Positions 1-8,111 are shown, numbered from the stretch's first letter. The stretch is 64,000 nt of DNA from Flammeovirgaceae bacterium UBA2338 (GCA_002344795.1 DDUM01000007.1:1-64000), one strand, 5' to 3'. The notes: generated by a model not told the origin, from the letters alone. A program made the numbers and translations.

Positions 1-141
1 TATAATAAAGAGGTGGCAAAGGGACTGTATGCCACATTGCGAGTGGAACCCTATTATGATCTTAGTTTTGAATCCTTCCAATATGCATATGGGTTTTATC
101 TTCAGTTCAGGGATCGATTTTTCATAACAAAAAGGAAGTAG
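1..141 (+). CDS. C-terminal fragment of an unidentified protein
   Basis: An open frame enters from the left edge and ends in TAG directly before the next gene's ATG. Only 46 residues are visible. They are rich in aromatic residues (Tyr, Phe) with alternating polar positions, which would suit closing beta strands of an outer membrane barrel, but this is only an impression. The zero-nucleotide junction with the aminopeptidase gene suggests that the two are co-transcribed. I do not recognise the family and assign no function. Confidence 0.5.
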   Translation, partial: YNKEVAKGLYATLRVEPYYDLSFESFQYAYGFYLQFRDRFFITKRK

Positions 142-1167
142 ATGAGAAAGGTTGGGTGGGTGTTGTTATTTATGCTGCTTTTGTTGGTTGGGTGGTATTG
201 GTCTTTGATCGTTTACGGAGTAAATCAGGGATTAGGCCAATTGAATATTGTTTGGAACGCCAGGCCAATTGCGGAGGTACTTAAAGATCCTGCTTTTCCG
301 GATTCACTAAAAACCAAACTGCGTATCATCGATGAGATCAGGGCTTATTCCATTGACTCTCTTGGGTTAAAGGATTCCGGCAACTACAAAACAGTGTTCG
401 ATCAGAAGGGGGAAGAACTCATGTGGGTGGTTACGGCAAGCAAGCCCTTTCAATTAAAAGCAAAGACCTGGAATTTTCCTGTAGTGGGTACAGTGCCTTA
501 CAAGGGGTACTTCGATAAAGACAAGGCAGCAGCAGAGCTGAAACAGCTACAAAATGAGGGCTGGGACGTGGGTGTCAGAAATCCGGGTGGCTGGTCTACA
601 TTGGGTTGGTTTACTGATCCCATACTCAGTGGCATGCTGGAGCGAAATGAAGGTGATCTGGCCAGCCTTATCATCCACGAGATGGTGCATGCTACCCTAT
701 TTGTAAAAGACAGTGTGGACTTCAATGAGAACCTTGCTTCTTTTATAGCAGACTCGGCAGCCTATTCATTTATAGCTGCAAAGTATGGCAGGCAATCTCA
801 AGAGTATTTGACCTATGTCTACGAAGTATTAGATCATCAACGGTACAGCCAGCATGTGTTGAGGGGAAGTGTAGCATTGGATAGCCTTTACAACACCTTC
901 GGTGAGGGCGATCCTATTGATTTTAAAAAATCCAGAAAGGATGCATTGATACAACAGATTGTTAGCAGTATGGACACACTTACTCTTCATCAATATAAAA
1001 TTCCAACCCAGCGGTTCAAAGAAAAACCACCCAATAATGATTACTTTCTGGCCTACCGCAGGTACCAATCCAAGAAGGCTAATTTTAAAAATGAATTGGA
1101 GGAAAAATACAACGGGGATTTGAAAGAAATGATTCAGGCTTATAAGACCCGTTTTCCGTTTCTTTAG
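142..1167 (+). CDS. Membrane-anchored putative zinc aminopeptidase (PF10023-like)
   Basis: The 341-residue product starts with an uncleaved-looking membrane segment (about residues 5-25), and the rest is probably periplasmic. A zinc-peptidase HExxH motif is visible at His179-Glu180-His183. It is followed by Glu197 in the context NENLASF, the spacing of a gluzincin third ligand. This combination matches the family of putative bacterial aminopeptidases known as PF10023. The length fits that family (about 330-370 residues). The substrate is unknown. The start is the ATG immediately after the upstream stop codon, so translation is probably coupled. Two-component genes follow after a gap of about 100 bp that carries a possible promoter, so the operon may end here. 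Confidence 0.75.
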   Translation: MRKVGWVLLFMLLLLVGWYWSLIVYGVNQGLGQLNIVWNARPIAEVLKDPAFPDSLKTKLRIIDEIRAYSIDSLGLKDSGNYKTVFDQKGEELMWVVTASKPFQLKAKTWNFPVVGTVPYKGYFDKDKAAAELKQLQNEGWDVGVRNPGGWSTLGWFTDPILSGMLERNEGDLASLIIHEMVHATLFVKDSVDFNENLASFIADSAAYSFIAAKYGRQSQEYLTYVYEVLDHQRYSQHVLRGSVALDSLYNTFGEGDPIDFKKSRKDALIQQIVSSMDTLTLHQYKIPTQRFKEKPPNNDYFLAYRRYQSKKANFKNELEEKYNGDLKEMIQAYKTRFPFL

Positions 1168-1189
1168 TGACATCGGGTAGATTAAGGAA

Positions 1190-1216
1190 TTGTTATGATC
1201 CTCCTCTATACTTTTA
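1190..1216 (+). promoter_or_regulatory. Possible promoter of the two-component genes
   Basis: TACTTTTA lies at 1209-1216, one mismatch from the Bacteroidota -7 consensus TAnnTTTG. A TTG sits at 1190-1192, 16 nt upstream, slightly closer than usual. The start codon is about 50 nt downstream. This is weak evidence from motif matching only. Confidence 0.3.
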
Positions 1217-1266
1217 ATTCGCCTGGCTTCTGGGTAATTTTATGTCTGTAAATTAAACCCATTCCT

Positions 1267-1956
1267 ATGGCTGATAAGCCATTACACAAGGTGCTTGTCG
1301 TAGATGACGAAGAGTCTATACTGGAACTGCTAAAATATAATCTCGAAAAAGGAGGTTATGAAGTGCGTACCGCAGGCGATGGAGCAGAAGCAGTGGAGAT
1401 GGCAAGGAAATTTATTCCCGATTTGGTGTTATTGGATATCATGATGCCAAAAATGGATGGGGTGGAAGCTTGTCGCATTCTTAGAAGTTTTCCTGAGCTT
1501 CAAAATACTTTCATTGTATTCCTCACTGCCCGCTCAGAGGAGTATTCTGAAGTGGCGGGTTTTGATGTTGGTGCGGATGACTACATTTCCAAACCCATAA
1601 AACCTCGTGCTCTGATGAGTAGAATTGCTGCTTTATTCAGAAGAGAATCGAAAAAGAAAGGTGCTTCATCTCAAATCAAAATGGGCGATCTGGTCATCGA
1701 TCGCACCAGCTACACGATAAGGGTGAAAGGGAAAGAAATAAGTCTTCCTAAAAAGGAATTTGAGTTACTCTTCTTCCTGGCTCAAAATCCCAATAAAGTT
1801 TTTAGCCGTGATGATCTTTTGCAAAATATTTGGGGTACTGATGTATACGTTCTTGCCAGAACGGTAGATGTGCACATCAGGAAAGTGCGCGAAAAGATCG
1901 GAGATGATTATATTACTACTGTAAAAGGGGTGGGGTACAAGTTTCATCTAAATTAA
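1267..1956 (+). CDS. PhoB/OmpR-family response regulator
   Basis: This 229-residue protein has an N-terminal receiver domain (about residues 7-120). The acidic pair Asp13-Asp14, the phospho-acceptor Asp57 in LLDIMMP and the conserved Lys in the YISKPIKPR segment are all present. A C-terminal winged-helix DNA-binding domain (about 135-228) ends in the usual VRTVKGVGYKF-like signature. The length and architecture are those of PhoB/OmpR regulators. The kinase gene begins 7 bp downstream, so the two form a cognate pair. In this phylum such PhoB/PhoR-like pairs are common outside phosphate operons, and nothing here names the stimulus, so I give no gene symbol. Confidence 0.92.
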   Translation: MADKPLHKVLVVDDEESILELLKYNLEKGGYEVRTAGDGAEAVEMARKFIPDLVLLDIMMPKMDGVEACRILRSFPELQNTFIVFLTARSEEYSEVAGFDVGADDYISKPIKPRALMSRIAALFRRESKKKGASSQIKMGDLVIDRTSYTIRVKGKEISLPKKEFELLFFLAQNPNKVFSRDDLLQNIWGTDVYVLARTVDVHIRKVREKIGDDYITTVKGVGYKFHLN

Positions 1957-1963
1957 TATATAA

Positions 1964-3022
1964 GTGTATAGCGCCAGGGTATTGGCATTGTTGTTGGCGG
2001 GCTCTATAAGTCTGGTCACCTCTCTTTTTCTTTCTTTGGTAAGCGGAGTGGAGACACAGGGGGTAGTGGTGGCTGCTGTTATCAGTTTTTCCGTTTCCTA
2101 TATTTTGATTTTTATCGTATTGGAGTTTCTCGTTTTTGGAGAGATCAACAAGATCTATAATATGATGGAGAAACTTCAGAAGTTTGATTGGCGAGGCTTC
2201 AGTAAGGATAAATCAATCAGGCTCAACCCACTCAAAAAGATCACCGAAGAGATTCATACGTTTGCCGCCCTGAAACAAGACGAGATAGATGAGCTAAAAA
2301 AACTGGAGACATTCAGGAAAGAATTTGTCGCGGATGTTTCCCATGAATTGAAAACACCCATTTTCGCTGCCCAGGGGTTTGTGCACACCCTACTGGATGG
2401 TGCTATAAACGACAAAAATGTACGCAAGAAGTTTTTAAAAAAAGCTGCAAAAAGTCTCGATGGATTGGATGCCCTGGTGCAGGACTTGCTTACGCTGTCT
2501 CAAATTGAATCGGGCGACATAAAAATGAAATTCGAGAACATCGACCTTTACACATTGTGCCTGGAGGTGGTGGATCAGTTTGAGCAACGAGACAAGGGAA
2601 AAAAGATTAAAGTCACAATAGAGAAGCCCGCAAAACTCATTATCGTTCGTGCCGATTGGTTGCGGATAACTCAGGTGATGACAAATCTTATTTCAAATGC
2701 GGTGAAGTACAGCCATGAAGACGGAGAGGTTACAGTAAGCTTTGAGGCAGACAAGAAATTTGTCACCACTTTGGTAAGCGACAAGGGAGAAGGCATTCCT
2801 CCAGGTCATATCAATCGTATCTTTGAACGTTTTTATCGCGTGGACAAAAGCCGTAGTAGAGAAAGGGGAGGAACAGGACTCGGCCTGGCCATTGTGAAAC
2901 ATATTCTAGAAGGGCACAAGAGCAAAGCGGAGGTGGAAAGCGTTTTGGGTAAAGGCTCAACCTTCAGTTTTAAACTTCCATTGGCAAAATTGGAATCAAC
3001 GCAAGCAGAATCAAAGTCATAG
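1964..3022 (+). CDS. PhoR-like sensor histidine kinase
   Basis: This 352-residue kinase has two N-terminal transmembrane helices (about 5-28 and 32-57) with almost no periplasmic loop, so it probably senses within the membrane or through a partner. The HisKA dimerisation domain carries the phospho-accepting His127 in DVSHELKTP. The ATPase domain shows the N box (NLISNAVKY), the G1 box (DKGEGIP) and the G2 box (GGTGLGLAI). No HAMP or PAS domain is obvious. The start codon is GTG, 7 bp after the response regulator stop. No better start is available, because starting later would cut the first helix. Confidence 0.9.
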   Translation: MYSARVLALLLAGSISLVTSLFLSLVSGVETQGVVVAAVISFSVSYILIFIVLEFLVFGEINKIYNMMEKLQKFDWRGFSKDKSIRLNPLKKITEEIHTFAALKQDEIDELKKLETFRKEFVADVSHELKTPIFAAQGFVHTLLDGAINDKNVRKKFLKKAAKSLDGLDALVQDLLTLSQIESGDIKMKFENIDLYTLCLEVVDQFEQRDKGKKIKVTIEKPAKLIIVRADWLRITQVMTNLISNAVKYSHEDGEVTVSFEADKKFVTTLVSDKGEGIPPGHINRIFERFYRVDKSRSRERGGTGLGLAIVKHILEGHKSKAEVESVLGKGSTFSFKLPLAKLESTQAESKS

Positions 3023-3037
3023 TGTAACTTTGAAGCC

Positions 3038-3757
3038 TTGAAAGCATCTTTTACCAAGTTTAAGCAATCCATACTATTGGAAAGCAAGGATTATATCCTG
3101 GTGAATAAGCCTCCTTTCCTCTCCACGCTGGAGGACAGAAATGACCCTGTTAACCTGTTAAGGCTTGCGCAGGAGGTTGAACCTAATGCTCAGGTATGCC
3201 ATCGCCTGGATAAGGATACCTCCGGTGTGTTGGCAATTGCTCGTCACCCAGACGCTTACCGCCATCTAAGCATCCAATTTGAACAGCGTCAGGTTAGGAA
3301 AATATACCATGCCGTAGTAGATGGCATTAATCAGTTTGAGGATAAAATGGTTGATAAGTCCATTTTAAAGTTGGGTGATGGTACAGTAAAAATTGATAAG
3401 GCAGGTAAAAGTGCCCAGACCTCTTTTACTACGTTGCAACACTTTAAAAACCATTCTTTGATTCAATGCATACCAGTTACTGGCCGAATGCACCAGATCC
3501 GGGTACACCTGGCCTGGTTGAAAGCACCGATTGCAGGAGACGAAACGTATGGAGGTAAAGCCTTTTACTTGTCGTCTGTGAAAAGAGGATTTAACCTGAA
3601 GAAGGATGTGGAAGAGGAGCCCTTTATGAAAAGAATGACGCTGCATGCTTATTCTTTATCATTTTTGGGGCTAAATGGTGAGAAATTAGAGGTTACTGCT
3701 CCTTACCCCAAAGATTTCGGAGCTCTTTTGAAGCAATTGTCTCAGAATCTCCGCTAA
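3038..3757 (+). CDS. RluA-family RNA pseudouridine synthase
   Basis: This 239-residue enzyme isomerises uridine to pseudouridine in rRNA or tRNA. The catalytic motif HRLDKDTSG, which contains the essential Asp, and the downstream RMHQIRVHLAW block are diagnostic of the RluA family. There is no S4 domain, so it resembles the short RluA/RluC-like types. The target site cannot be predicted from sequence. The start is TTG, 15 bp after the kinase stop. It probably shares a transcript with the two-component genes, although no functional link is evident. Confidence 0.88.
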   Translation: MKASFTKFKQSILLESKDYILVNKPPFLSTLEDRNDPVNLLRLAQEVEPNAQVCHRLDKDTSGVLAIARHPDAYRHLSIQFEQRQVRKIYHAVVDGINQFEDKMVDKSILKLGDGTVKIDKAGKSAQTSFTTLQHFKNHSLIQCIPVTGRMHQIRVHLAWLKAPIAGDETYGGKAFYLSSVKRGFNLKKDVEEEPFMKRMTLHAYSLSFLGLNGEKLEVTAPYPKDFGALLKQLSQNLR

Positions 3758-3771
3758 AAAGAAACCCCCAC

Positions 3772-3802
3772 TTGGAAATTTAGCGAATTCGCTCTACTTT
3801 TG
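3772..3802 (+). promoter_or_regulatory. Promoter of the rplM-rpsI-rpsB operon
   Basis: TACTTTTG at 3795-3802 matches the Bacteroidota -7 element TAnnTTTG exactly. A TTG at 3772-3774 lies 20 nt upstream as the -33 element, which is the usual spacing. Transcription would start near 3809, giving a leader of about 50 nt before the GTG start of rplM. The leader opens with CCC-T5 followed by a run of eight G. Confidence 0.6.
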
Positions 3803-3858
3803 TGTCCCTTTTTGGGGGGGGTATATAGGTTCAAAAACAGGTAATTAAAGGATCAAAA

Positions 3859-4302
3859 GTGGATCATAACAGTTATAAAACAACAAATCCTACCAAAGCC
3901 ACAGCTGAAAAAGGCTGGGTGCTGGTAGATGCTAAGAATCAAGTACTTGGACGCGTTGCCAGTGAGGTGGCGAGAGTGCTTAGAGGTAAAAATAAGCCAT
4001 CATTTTCTCCGCATGTGGATACCGGTGACCATGTTATCGTGATCAATGCAGAAAAAGTAAGGATGACAGGAAAGAAGTGGGATAACAGAATTTTGCTGAC
4101 ACATTCAGGGTATCCTGGAGGTCAAAGTGAAAAAACTGCTGCAATGATCCGTGCAAAACACCCTGAGAGATTAGTTGAGCATGCTGTGAAAGGGATGCTT
4201 CCTAAAAACCGTATGGGAAGTGAAGTATACAGAAGCCTGCATGTTTATGTTGGCGATCAGCATCCCCACGAAGCACAACAACCAAAAGAAATAAAGTTTT
4301 AA
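3859..4302 (+). CDS. rplM: 50S ribosomal protein L13 (uL13)
   Basis: This 147-residue protein of the large ribosomal subunit is an early assembly protein. The conserved segments VDAKNQVLGRVASEVARVL, the GDHVIVINAEK block and the C-terminal GMLPKNRMG stretch are characteristic, and the length is standard. The start codon is GTG. It is the first gene of the conserved rplM-rpsI-rpsB-tsf string, with rpsI 3 bp downstream. In many bacteria L13 regulates its own operon through the mRNA leader, and the short G-rich leader here could serve that, but this is inference. Confidence 0.97.
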   Translation: MDHNSYKTTNPTKATAEKGWVLVDAKNQVLGRVASEVARVLRGKNKPSFSPHVDTGDHVIVINAEKVRMTGKKWDNRILLTHSGYPGGQSEKTAAMIRAKHPERLVEHAVKGMLPKNRMGSEVYRSLHVYVGDQHPHEAQQPKEIKF

Positions 4303-4305
4303 TAA

Positions 4306-4692
4306 ATGGATATTACCAATAAAACTGGAAGAAGGAAAACCGCTATTGCCCGTGTTTACTTGCAACCTGGAAACGGAACGGTTACGATAAACAACCGCGA
4401 CCTAAAAGACTATTTCACGTCAGAGATTCATCAAATTACTGTAAATCAGCCATTTACAATATTGAAATTGGATAACCAATACGATGTAAACGTAAATGTA
4501 GAGGGTGGAGGAATTAAGGGACAAGCCGAGGCTGTTCGCTTAGGCATTACCCGTGCTTTGGTTGAGGTAAATGCTGAGAACAAACCAGAGTTGAAAAAAG
4601 AAGGACTTACTACTCGGGATTCGCGTTCAGTGGAGAGAAAGAAGTATGGAAAGAGAAAGGCAAGAAAGAAGTTCCAGTTCAGTAAACGTTAA
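4306..4692 (+). CDS. rpsI: 30S ribosomal protein S9 (uS9)
   Basis: The 128-residue small-subunit protein ends in the strongly basic tail characteristic of S9 (GKRKARKKFQFSKR), whose last arginine reaches the P-site tRNA in known ribosomes. The N-terminal TGRRKTAIARVYL block and the central VEGGGIKGQAEAVRLG block are typical. It follows rplM by 3 bp and precedes rpsB by 9 bp, so all three are co-transcribed. Confidence 0.97.
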   Translation: MDITNKTGRRKTAIARVYLQPGNGTVTINNRDLKDYFTSEIHQITVNQPFTILKLDNQYDVNVNVEGGGIKGQAEAVRLGITRALVEVNAENKPELKKEGLTTRDSRSVERKKYGKRKARKKFQFSKR

Positions 4693-4701
4693 AAGAAGCA
4701 C

Positions 4702-5472
4702 ATGGCTAAGCAGTTAACTAATCAAGAATTAATGGAAGCAGGTGTTCACTTCGGGCACCTTACCAGGAAGTGGAACCCCAAAATGGCTGAGTATATTTTC
4801 ATGGAAAATAACGGCATCCACCTCATCGATTTGAACAAAACGATGAAGTGTTTGGATGAAGCCACTTTCGCTTTAAAAAATATAGTGCGCTCCGGACGCA
4901 AAATCATGTTCGTGGCAACCAAGAAGCAAGCCAAAGACATCGTAAAAGCACAGGCAGTAAGATTGAATATGCCCTTCGTAACAGAGCGTTGGTTGGGTGG
5001 GATGCTTACCAACTTTGCTACGATCAGAAAGTCTTTGAAAAAATTGGCACAGATCGATAAGATGTTGAAAGACGAAACTTTCGAAAACCTAGCTAAGCGC
5101 GAGCGATTGATGATTGGACGTGAGAAGGCAAAATTGGAGAAGCTGTTAGGAGGGATTGCTGATTTGAACCGTCTTCCATCAGCTTTGTTTGTTGTGGACG
5201 TAAAGCGCGAGCACATTGCAGTGGCTGAGGCCCAAAAGCTGAATATCCCTGTGTTTGCCATGGTGGATACCAACTCTGATCCTACAAATATTGACTTCCC
5301 TGTGCCGGCCAATGATGATGCTTTCAAATCAATTTCTATCATTCTTGAGCACGTAGGCCAGGCCATTGAAGAGGGTTTGATGGAGCGCAAGAAGGATAAA
5401 GATGATGCTACCATGAAGAAGGAAGTGGAGGAGAAGAAGAAGGTAGACGAGACCGTAGAAGAAACGAAATAA
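4702..5472 (+). CDS. rpsB: 30S ribosomal protein S2 (uS2)
   Basis: This 256-residue small-subunit protein shows the S2 signatures GVHFGHLTRKWNPKM near the N terminus, the ERWLGGMLTNFATI block and the IPVFAMVDTNSDP motif. The last 30 or so residues form a charged Lys/Glu/Asp-rich tail that is common in Bacteroidota S2. It ends the first transcription unit: a strong hairpin with a T run lies about 40 bp after its stop and separates it from tsf. Confidence 0.97.
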   Translation: MAKQLTNQELMEAGVHFGHLTRKWNPKMAEYIFMENNGIHLIDLNKTMKCLDEATFALKNIVRSGRKIMFVATKKQAKDIVKAQAVRLNMPFVTERWLGGMLTNFATIRKSLKKLAQIDKMLKDETFENLAKRERLMIGREKAKLEKLLGGIADLNRLPSALFVVDVKREHIAVAEAQKLNIPVFAMVDTNSDPTNIDFPVPANDDAFKSISIILEHVGQAIEEGLMERKKDKDDATMKKEVEEKKKVDETVEETK

Positions 5473-5514
5473 AATATAAGGATTCCGGTAAGCCGAGCCT
5501 AATCAATTTTAACA

Positions 5515-5550
5515 CTAAACATCGGTCACAAGCCGGTGTTTAGTTTTTTA
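5515..5550 (+). terminator. Intrinsic terminator or attenuator between rpsB and tsf
   Basis: An 11-bp stem (5515-5525 with 5533-5543, one G-U pair) closes a 7-nt loop and is followed by six T. This is a textbook rho-independent terminator. Because rpsB and tsf are usually co-transcribed, it may act as an attenuator rather than a complete stop. Confidence 0.75.
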
Positions 5551-5693
5551 ACCCTGATGGGTTCTTTCCATAGATCAGGAATGCCCGGGTTAATCCAGAC
5601 ATTGAAAATAACAGGGCGATTAAATAGAAGATGTTTTCATTTTCAATCGTCTGTAGATGTAAAGACAACAGTAACTATTAAATATTATCAGAA
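5551..5693 (+). promoter_or_regulatory. Possible structured leader of tsf
   Basis: Two further inverted repeats lie between the terminator and the tsf start: CCTGAT/ATCAGG at 5553-5558 and 5574-5579, and a perfect 9-bp pair ATTGAAAAT/ATTTTCAAT at 5601-5609 and 5639-5647. No TAnnTTTG promoter box is visible here. Either tsf relies on read-through past the terminator or its promoter diverges from consensus. The RNA could be a regulatory leader. Confidence 0.35.
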
Positions 5694-6524
5694 ATGGCGA
5701 TTACAGCACAAGATGTGAATAAGCTACGCACCATGACGGGTGCCGGAATGATGGATTGTAAAAAAGCACTTACAGAAGCCGAGGGTGACTTCGAAAAGGC
5801 AATTGAAATATTGAGAAAGAAGGGTCAGAAAGTTTCAGCGTCCCGCTCAGACAGAGATGCGAAAGAGGGATCTGTCTTTATTAAAACTTCTGACGACAAT
5901 AAAGAAGCAATATTGATTGCCCTTAATTGCGAAACTGATTTTGTAGCAAAAAATGAAGAATTCCAAAACCTTGGAGAAGCGATAGCCACCGTGGCATATG
6001 ATAAAAAATCTGCTGACGTGAATGCGTTATTGGCCGAGAAATTAGGTGACCTTACTGTTCAGGAAAAAATCACTGAACTGGTAGGTAAGATTGGTGAAAA
6101 GTTGGAAATAAGTGAGTTTGTAAGAATGACTGGTGAAGCTGTGGTTCCTTATATTCATGCAGGGGCAAAATTAGGAGTATTGGTTTCGCTAAAGGGTGTT
6201 AACGGAAAAGATGTTACTGAAGCGGGTAAGGATGTGGGAATGCAAATCGCAGCGATGAATCCTGTGGCATTGGACGAGAACTCGGTAGACAAGAGCATTA
6301 TCGAGAAGGAACTTGAAATTGCCAAAGCACAGATCATTGCCGAAGGCAAGCCTGAAAATATGGTAGATAAAATTGCCGAAGGTAAATTGAAAAGATTTTA
6401 TAAGGACAACACATTGGTACACCAGCCCTTTGTGAAAGACAACAGCAAGACCGTTGCTCAATACCTGGATGGAATAACAAAAGGTTTGGCTGTAGCCGGA
6501 TTCAAGCGTGTTTCCATAGGATAA
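5694..6524 (+). CDS. tsf: Translation elongation factor Ts
   Basis: EF-Ts releases GDP from EF-Tu so that it can be recharged. The 276-residue protein has the N-terminal UBA-like domain (VNKLRTMTGAGMMDCKKAL, about residues 8-50) and the NCETDFVAKNEEF block with the TDFV motif that contacts EF-Tu. The two core halves follow, and the end is KGLAVAGFKRVSIG. The length is normal for the phylum. The start ATG follows an AT-rich leader without a clear Shine-Dalgarno site. A GNRA-loop terminator closes the unit 22 bp after the stop. Confidence 0.97.
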   Translation: MAITAQDVNKLRTMTGAGMMDCKKALTEAEGDFEKAIEILRKKGQKVSASRSDRDAKEGSVFIKTSDDNKEAILIALNCETDFVAKNEEFQNLGEAIATVAYDKKSADVNALLAEKLGDLTVQEKITELVGKIGEKLEISEFVRMTGEAVVPYIHAGAKLGVLVSLKGVNGKDVTEAGKDVGMQIAAMNPVALDENSVDKSIIEKELEIAKAQIIAEGKPENMVDKIAEGKLKRFYKDNTLVHQPFVKDNSKTVAQYLDGITKGLAVAGFKRVSIG

Positions 6525-6544
6525 GTAAAGAAGTTGTGTTTTGT

Positions 6545-6574
6545 AAAAAGGGGAGCGAAAGCTCCCTTTTTTTT
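6545..6574 (+). terminator. Intrinsic terminator after tsf
   Basis: GGGAGC and GCTCCC enclose a GAAA tetraloop at 6551-6566, extended by A-T pairs on the outside, and are followed by eight T (6567-6574). It is a strong rho-independent terminator ending the translation operon. Confidence 0.9.
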
Positions 6575-6864
6575 GTGTCTTCCCTTGCGAAGTGCTCAAA
6601 GCATTGCCCATAGGAAAGTGGGGGAGTAAACCTGAAGCGAGTGCCATTGCCGGCAATGGACGATACTTTTGAGTGTTGTTGCTGTACGGTTTACCTGACA
6701 ACTTTTGGTAATAGTTTGTGGCGTGCTATAGGCTCTTTATTTTGCCAAGGCAGAATCAACGCCTCTTATACAAGCTCATTACTTTGAATCTTTTTGACAT
6801 TCAGTAGGAGACGACTGGTTCTGTTTTTTTCGGCCAAGGAGTCCAGACATGAGGTTATTTATTA

Positions 6865-6903
6865 TTATAGTGAAATTATAGTGAAGTCATTATAGTGAAG
6901 TCA
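6865..6903. repeat. Short tandem repeat, 14-bp unit
   Basis: The unit TTATAGTGAAGTCA occurs twice in perfect tandem (6876-6889 and 6890-6903), preceded by a truncated copy TTATAGTGAA at 6865-6874. A similar AATAGTGAAATT string recurs at 8132-8143, on the other side of the flavoprotein gene. Confidence 0.8.
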
Positions 6904-6919
6904 GGTCTTTCGACCTGAC
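6900..6919 (-). terminator. Hairpin downstream of the flavoprotein gene
   Basis: GTCAGGTC and GACCTGAC form an 8-bp perfect stem with a 4-nt loop, starting 16 nt beyond the stop of the minus-strand gene. No T run follows in that direction, so it may be a weak or factor-assisted terminator or an mRNA 3' stabiliser. Confidence 0.45.
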
Positions 6920-6935
6920 GAAACACAAGTGCCAA

Positions 6936-8096
6936 TTACACCCCGACAAAACCTTTTGCCACTAACTCCCCTAAAGCCGGACCGTGTTTGAAGCCATGGC
7001 CCGAGCCTCCACCCAGAAACCAAAGATTAGAGGCATCAGGGTGTCCTTCAAAAATGAAATTACCATCAGGTGAGTTTTCATAGGGGCATACTCTGTTCTC
7101 CACAACAGGTGCTCCTTTTAGCCAGGGAAAGCGCATTTCTATAAACTTTCGGGCATCCGCCAGCACCTGGGGATTGGATATTCTTTCTCCTGTGGTAGGG
7201 TCAAATTTTTCTCCTCTCAAATCCACCCCAATCTTAAACCCCCGGTTGGCATTGCTTGGTATTCCATAATAAAAGTCTTTTCCGTCTACATCTATCCACG
7301 CAGGCATTTGGTCGAACTGCCGGGCTTGTTCTTTCGGAACACCAAAATAAAACACTTCCTGTTTGGTACAGGTGATGATGTTGCCCAGCACTTCCGGGAA
7401 TAACTGACCGAGCCAGGGGCCGCAGGCAAACAAATAGGCATCAGACTTTATTGTAGATCCATCCGATAATTTTATGCTGTCCAATTGACTTGCTTTTATC
7501 TCACCGGGAGTTGCATACGCCTGCACAAAATTGCCGCCCTCTTTTACAAAGGCTTCCAGCACTGCCTGGGCACTTTCTCGCGCTTTTAAATAACCTCCAT
7601 AGGGATCGAACCACGCATGAGTGAGGTTATTGGTATGTACCATTGGGTACTTTTTCTGAAGAGCATCCAGCGACAAGTACTCATATTCCATTTGATGTTT
7701 TTTGGCAAAAGGAATAGAGTCGTCCACAAGAGGGCACTTTTCATCGTAGCAAAACCAAATGACCCCTGTATTAAAGAACAACTGCTTCTTCCATTGGGTC
7801 TGATTTTCCTTCCAAAGAGTAAGAGCACGTACATTGAGGTCAAAGTAAAATTCATTGTTGCCATAAGTGGATCTGATTACTCTGGTTTCATCGCCAGAGC
7901 TAGATCTTGAATTACCTGCACCCCAGGCATCCACTAAAGTTACTTTATATCCTGCCCTTAATAGATATAGTGCTGACCACCCTCCAAATGCTCCAGCCCC
8001 AACTATTGCAATGCTTGAACCTTTAGGTAAACCTATTTTTTGGTTCTTAATTTTGGTAGGAGAGGGTGAAAAGGTGTTCGTTTTGAGGTGGCTCAT
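6936..8096 (-). CDS. FAD-dependent amine oxidase, monomeric sarcosine oxidase/SolA family
   Basis: This 386-residue flavoprotein of the DAO fold has the dinucleotide motif GAGAFG at residues 33-38, followed by the family block WGAGNSRSSSGDETRVIR. Near the C terminus, Cys337 in RVCPYENSPDG aligns with the cysteine that binds FAD covalently in monomeric sarcosine oxidase, and the GGGSGHGFKHGP block closes the FAD site. Such enzymes oxidise N-methyl or secondary amino acids to aldehyde, amine and hydrogen peroxide. The substrate here is unknown. It carries about 25 extra residues before the Rossmann strand. It is divergent to the Crp/Fnr gene, with a 73-bp shared promoter region that contains a palindrome. 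Confidence 0.8.
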   Translation of the reverse strand: MSHLKTNTFSPSPTKIKNQKIGLPKGSSIAIVGAGAFGGWSALYLLRAGYKVTLVDAWGAGNSRSSSGDETRVIRSTYGNNEFYFDLNVRALTLWKENQTQWKKQLFFNTGVIWFCYDEKCPLVDDSIPFAKKHQMEYEYLSLDALQKKYPMVHTNNLTHAWFDPYGGYLKARESAQAVLEAFVKEGGNFVQAYATPGEIKASQLDSIKLSDGSTIKSDAYLFACGPWLGQLFPEVLGNIITCTKQEVFYFGVPKEQARQFDQMPAWIDVDGKDFYYGIPSNANRGFKIGVDLRGEKFDPTTGERISNPQVLADARKFIEMRFPWLKGAPVVENRVCPYENSPDGNFIFEGHPDASNLWFLGGGSGHGFKHGPALGELVAKGFVGV

Positions 8097-8111
8097 TACT
8101 TCTTATGAAAT

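Larger units (their letters stand above)
6575..6935. other. Non-coding stretch with palindrome and repeats
   Basis: No convincing gene lies here. A perfect 16-bp palindrome (CCATTGCC plus its complement) sits at 6644-6659. Two pairs of complementary segments interleave: 6595-6608 with 6652-6673, and 6626-6632 with 6688-6694. As RNA these could form a pseudoknot. The 3' part carries short tandem repeats and a hairpin, listed separately. Confidence 0.5.

Noticed and set aside
4746..5414. A 222-codon minus-strand frame opposite rpsB
   Set aside because: It is a shadow of a certain ribosomal protein gene.
6189..6701. A minus-strand frame overlapping tsf and the gap
   Set aside because: It is antisense to EF-Ts and runs through its terminator, with composition unlike a real protein.
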